From assembly GCA_030528545.1 (NCBI GenBank), contig JAUMYR010000146.1, positions 1 through 6,487 of the forward strand: a DNA stretch of 6,487 bases. The letters run 5' to 3'. The notes beneath the pieces were generated by a model. It was given only the letters and a program-made list of their open reading frames with translations. It had not been told where the DNA came from and searched no databases. Each line of letters opens with the position of its first letter. The stretch's first letter is position 1. Origin of the DNA: Propionibacteriaceae bacterium. GTDB lineage: Bacteria > Actinomycetota > Actinomycetes > Propionibacteriales > Propionibacteriaceae. Shown here piece after piece: positions 5,619 to 6,487 of this stretch. Both the position numbers and the translations under genes were made by a program.

Positions 5619-5648
5619 GCGATCGGGGACGGTGCGGCGAGCTTCCGG
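5619..5648. other. Convergent 30-base gap without a visible terminator
   Basis: The plus-strand gene (stop 5616-5618) and the minus-strand GT11 gene (stop 5651-5649) meet here. I find no hairpin with a T-run in either direction. Confidence 0.6.
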
Positions 5649-6487
5649 TCAGGAATCCCACCCGCCGGGGATGTCCTCGACGATGCTCCACCGCGGGTCG
5701 AGCTGATAGGCGCGTCCCTGGTCGATGTGGCGGGCATGGAAGCGGGGCGCCCAGATCAGGTGGTGGTTGTCGCGGTGGTGGGCCGCGCTGAGGTAGGCGC
5801 CCCAGTAGGAGAAGGTCGAGTTGGTCAAGACGAGGCGTCTGGCCCCGATCAGTGTCGCGAAGTGCCCCAACGGATCGGAGCCGGTGAAGTAGCTCACCTC
5901 ACCGGAGCGGGAGAGCCAGCTGAGGCGGGCCTGGCACCAGGGGATGTCGTCGCTCACGATGACGAGCTGGCCGATTTCGCCCTGCTGCTGCGTCCCGGCG
6001 AGCGCCGCCTCAAGATAGGCGATCTGGTCGAAACTGTACTTGCCCCGGAACCGGTAGTCGTTGAAGTAGTCGCCGCGGCGGATGTTGACGACGACGCTGG
6101 AGGGATCGCTGAGGTGGGCGGGAAGGACCGAGGCCAAGGGTTCACGGGCCAGGAGAGCGCTGGCGAAGGCGTCCAGCTCCTCCTCGGTGAAGTCGGAACC
6201 GAAGCGTTGGTTACTCGTCCGCACGCGGCGATCCCGGAAACGGATCTCGCCGGTGCTGACCATGAGGTCGCCAGCGATGCCGGGAAACCGGTCGGCCCAC
6301 GGGCGCACATGTGGGGTGTCCCTCACCACGGCGTCCTCGCCCGCGCGGCGCCGGGAGAAGGCCCACAGCCACAGGTACAAAATGTTGCCGAGGCCCATCT
6401 TGAACTCCTCGGTCCACAACACCGTGCGGGGACCCCGCCGGATGGGTGCGAGCAGTCCGCTCTTCAGATCGGCAAACCTGGCGCTGA
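5649..6487 (-). CDS. GT11 alpha-1,2-fucosyltransferase-like protein, 5' end outside the window
   Basis: GT11 enzymes transfer L-fucose from GDP-fucose to a galactose-type acceptor, usually in the cytoplasm. The family motifs appear in order (numbered from GTG 6422): KMGLGNILYLWLWA (8-21), equivalent to the usual GGLGNQMFQYA opening; VVVNIRRGDYF (110-120), the motif normally written HxRRGDY; VIVSDDIPWC (154-163); and LTNSTFSYWGAYLS (199-212), matching SNSTFSWWGA. The usual His of the first motif is Asn here, while the two Arg that contact GDP-fucose are kept. GTG 6422 would place the start 9 residues before GLGN, close to family practice, but it has no good ribosome site, and the frame is open through 22 more codons (including ADLKSGLLAP) to the right edge. 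I therefore treat the gene as partial with an undecided start. The alternative is a GT11 relative using another GDP-sugar. Fold assignment is firm; fucose is inferred. Confidence 0.87.
   Translation of the reverse strand, partial: SARFADLKSGLLAPIRRGPRTVLWTEEFKMGLGNILYLWLWAFSRRRAGEDAVVRDTPHVRPWADRFPGIAGDLMVSTGEIRFRDRRVRTSNQRFGSDFTEEELDAFASALLAREPLASVLPAHLSDPSSVVVNIRRGDYFNDYRFRGKYSFDQIAYLEAALAGTQQQGEIGQLVIVSDDIPWCQARLSWLSRSGEVSYFTGSDPLGHFATLIGARRLVLTNSTFSYWGAYLSAAHHRDNHHLIWAPRFHARHIDQGRAYQLDPRWSIVEDIPGGWDS

Overview
The window is a stretch of surface-polysaccharide biosynthesis genes from a high-GC bacterium, most likely an actinobacterium. The reasons are a G+C content that looks to be about two thirds by eye, strong G/C preference at third codon positions, and start codons that are mostly GTG or TTG (only one of the genes with a placed start uses ATG). 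No gene in the window fixes the genus. There are no tRNAs, rRNAs, CRISPR arrays, insertion sequences or phage genes, and no intergenic gap exceeds about 170 bases.

Layout. Positions 1-4449 hold a five-gene minus-strand run, given here in transcription order. A GT2 family glycosyltransferase (4449-3562) comes first, then a 125-base gap. Next is a CgeB-like GT-B glycosyltransferase (3436-2444), which overlaps by 10 bases an unassigned GT-B-like protein (2453-1437). A CMP-nonulosonate (sialic acid family) synthetase, NeuA (1426-746), follows after 10 bases. The last gene is a nonulosonate synthase, NeuB, carrying an N-terminal CBS-domain module; it starts at 679 and runs off the left edge. A 164-base divergent region (4450-4613) separates this run from a plus-strand glycosyltransferase of the 'Glyco_tranf_2_4' (PF13704) type (4614-5618). 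That gene converges, with 30 bases between stops, on a minus-strand GT11 (alpha-1,2-fucosyltransferase-like) gene (5649 to the right edge, 5' end missing).

How it fits together. NeuB condenses phosphoenolpyruvate with a six-carbon sugar to give a nine-carbon 2-keto acid (Neu5Ac, Kdn, legionaminic or related acid). NeuA activates it with CTP. One of the adjacent transferases should then put it on an acceptor. The unassigned gene directly before neuA, with QHG and HP motifs, is the best candidate for that transferase, which would make it a possible sialyltransferase-like family worth testing. The other transferases could build a branched polymer. Wall teichulosonic acids (nonulosonate-containing polymers of actinomycetes) are a reasonable product guess, but no polymerase, flippase, ABC exporter or precursor-sugar gene is visible here, so the product is not defined by this window.
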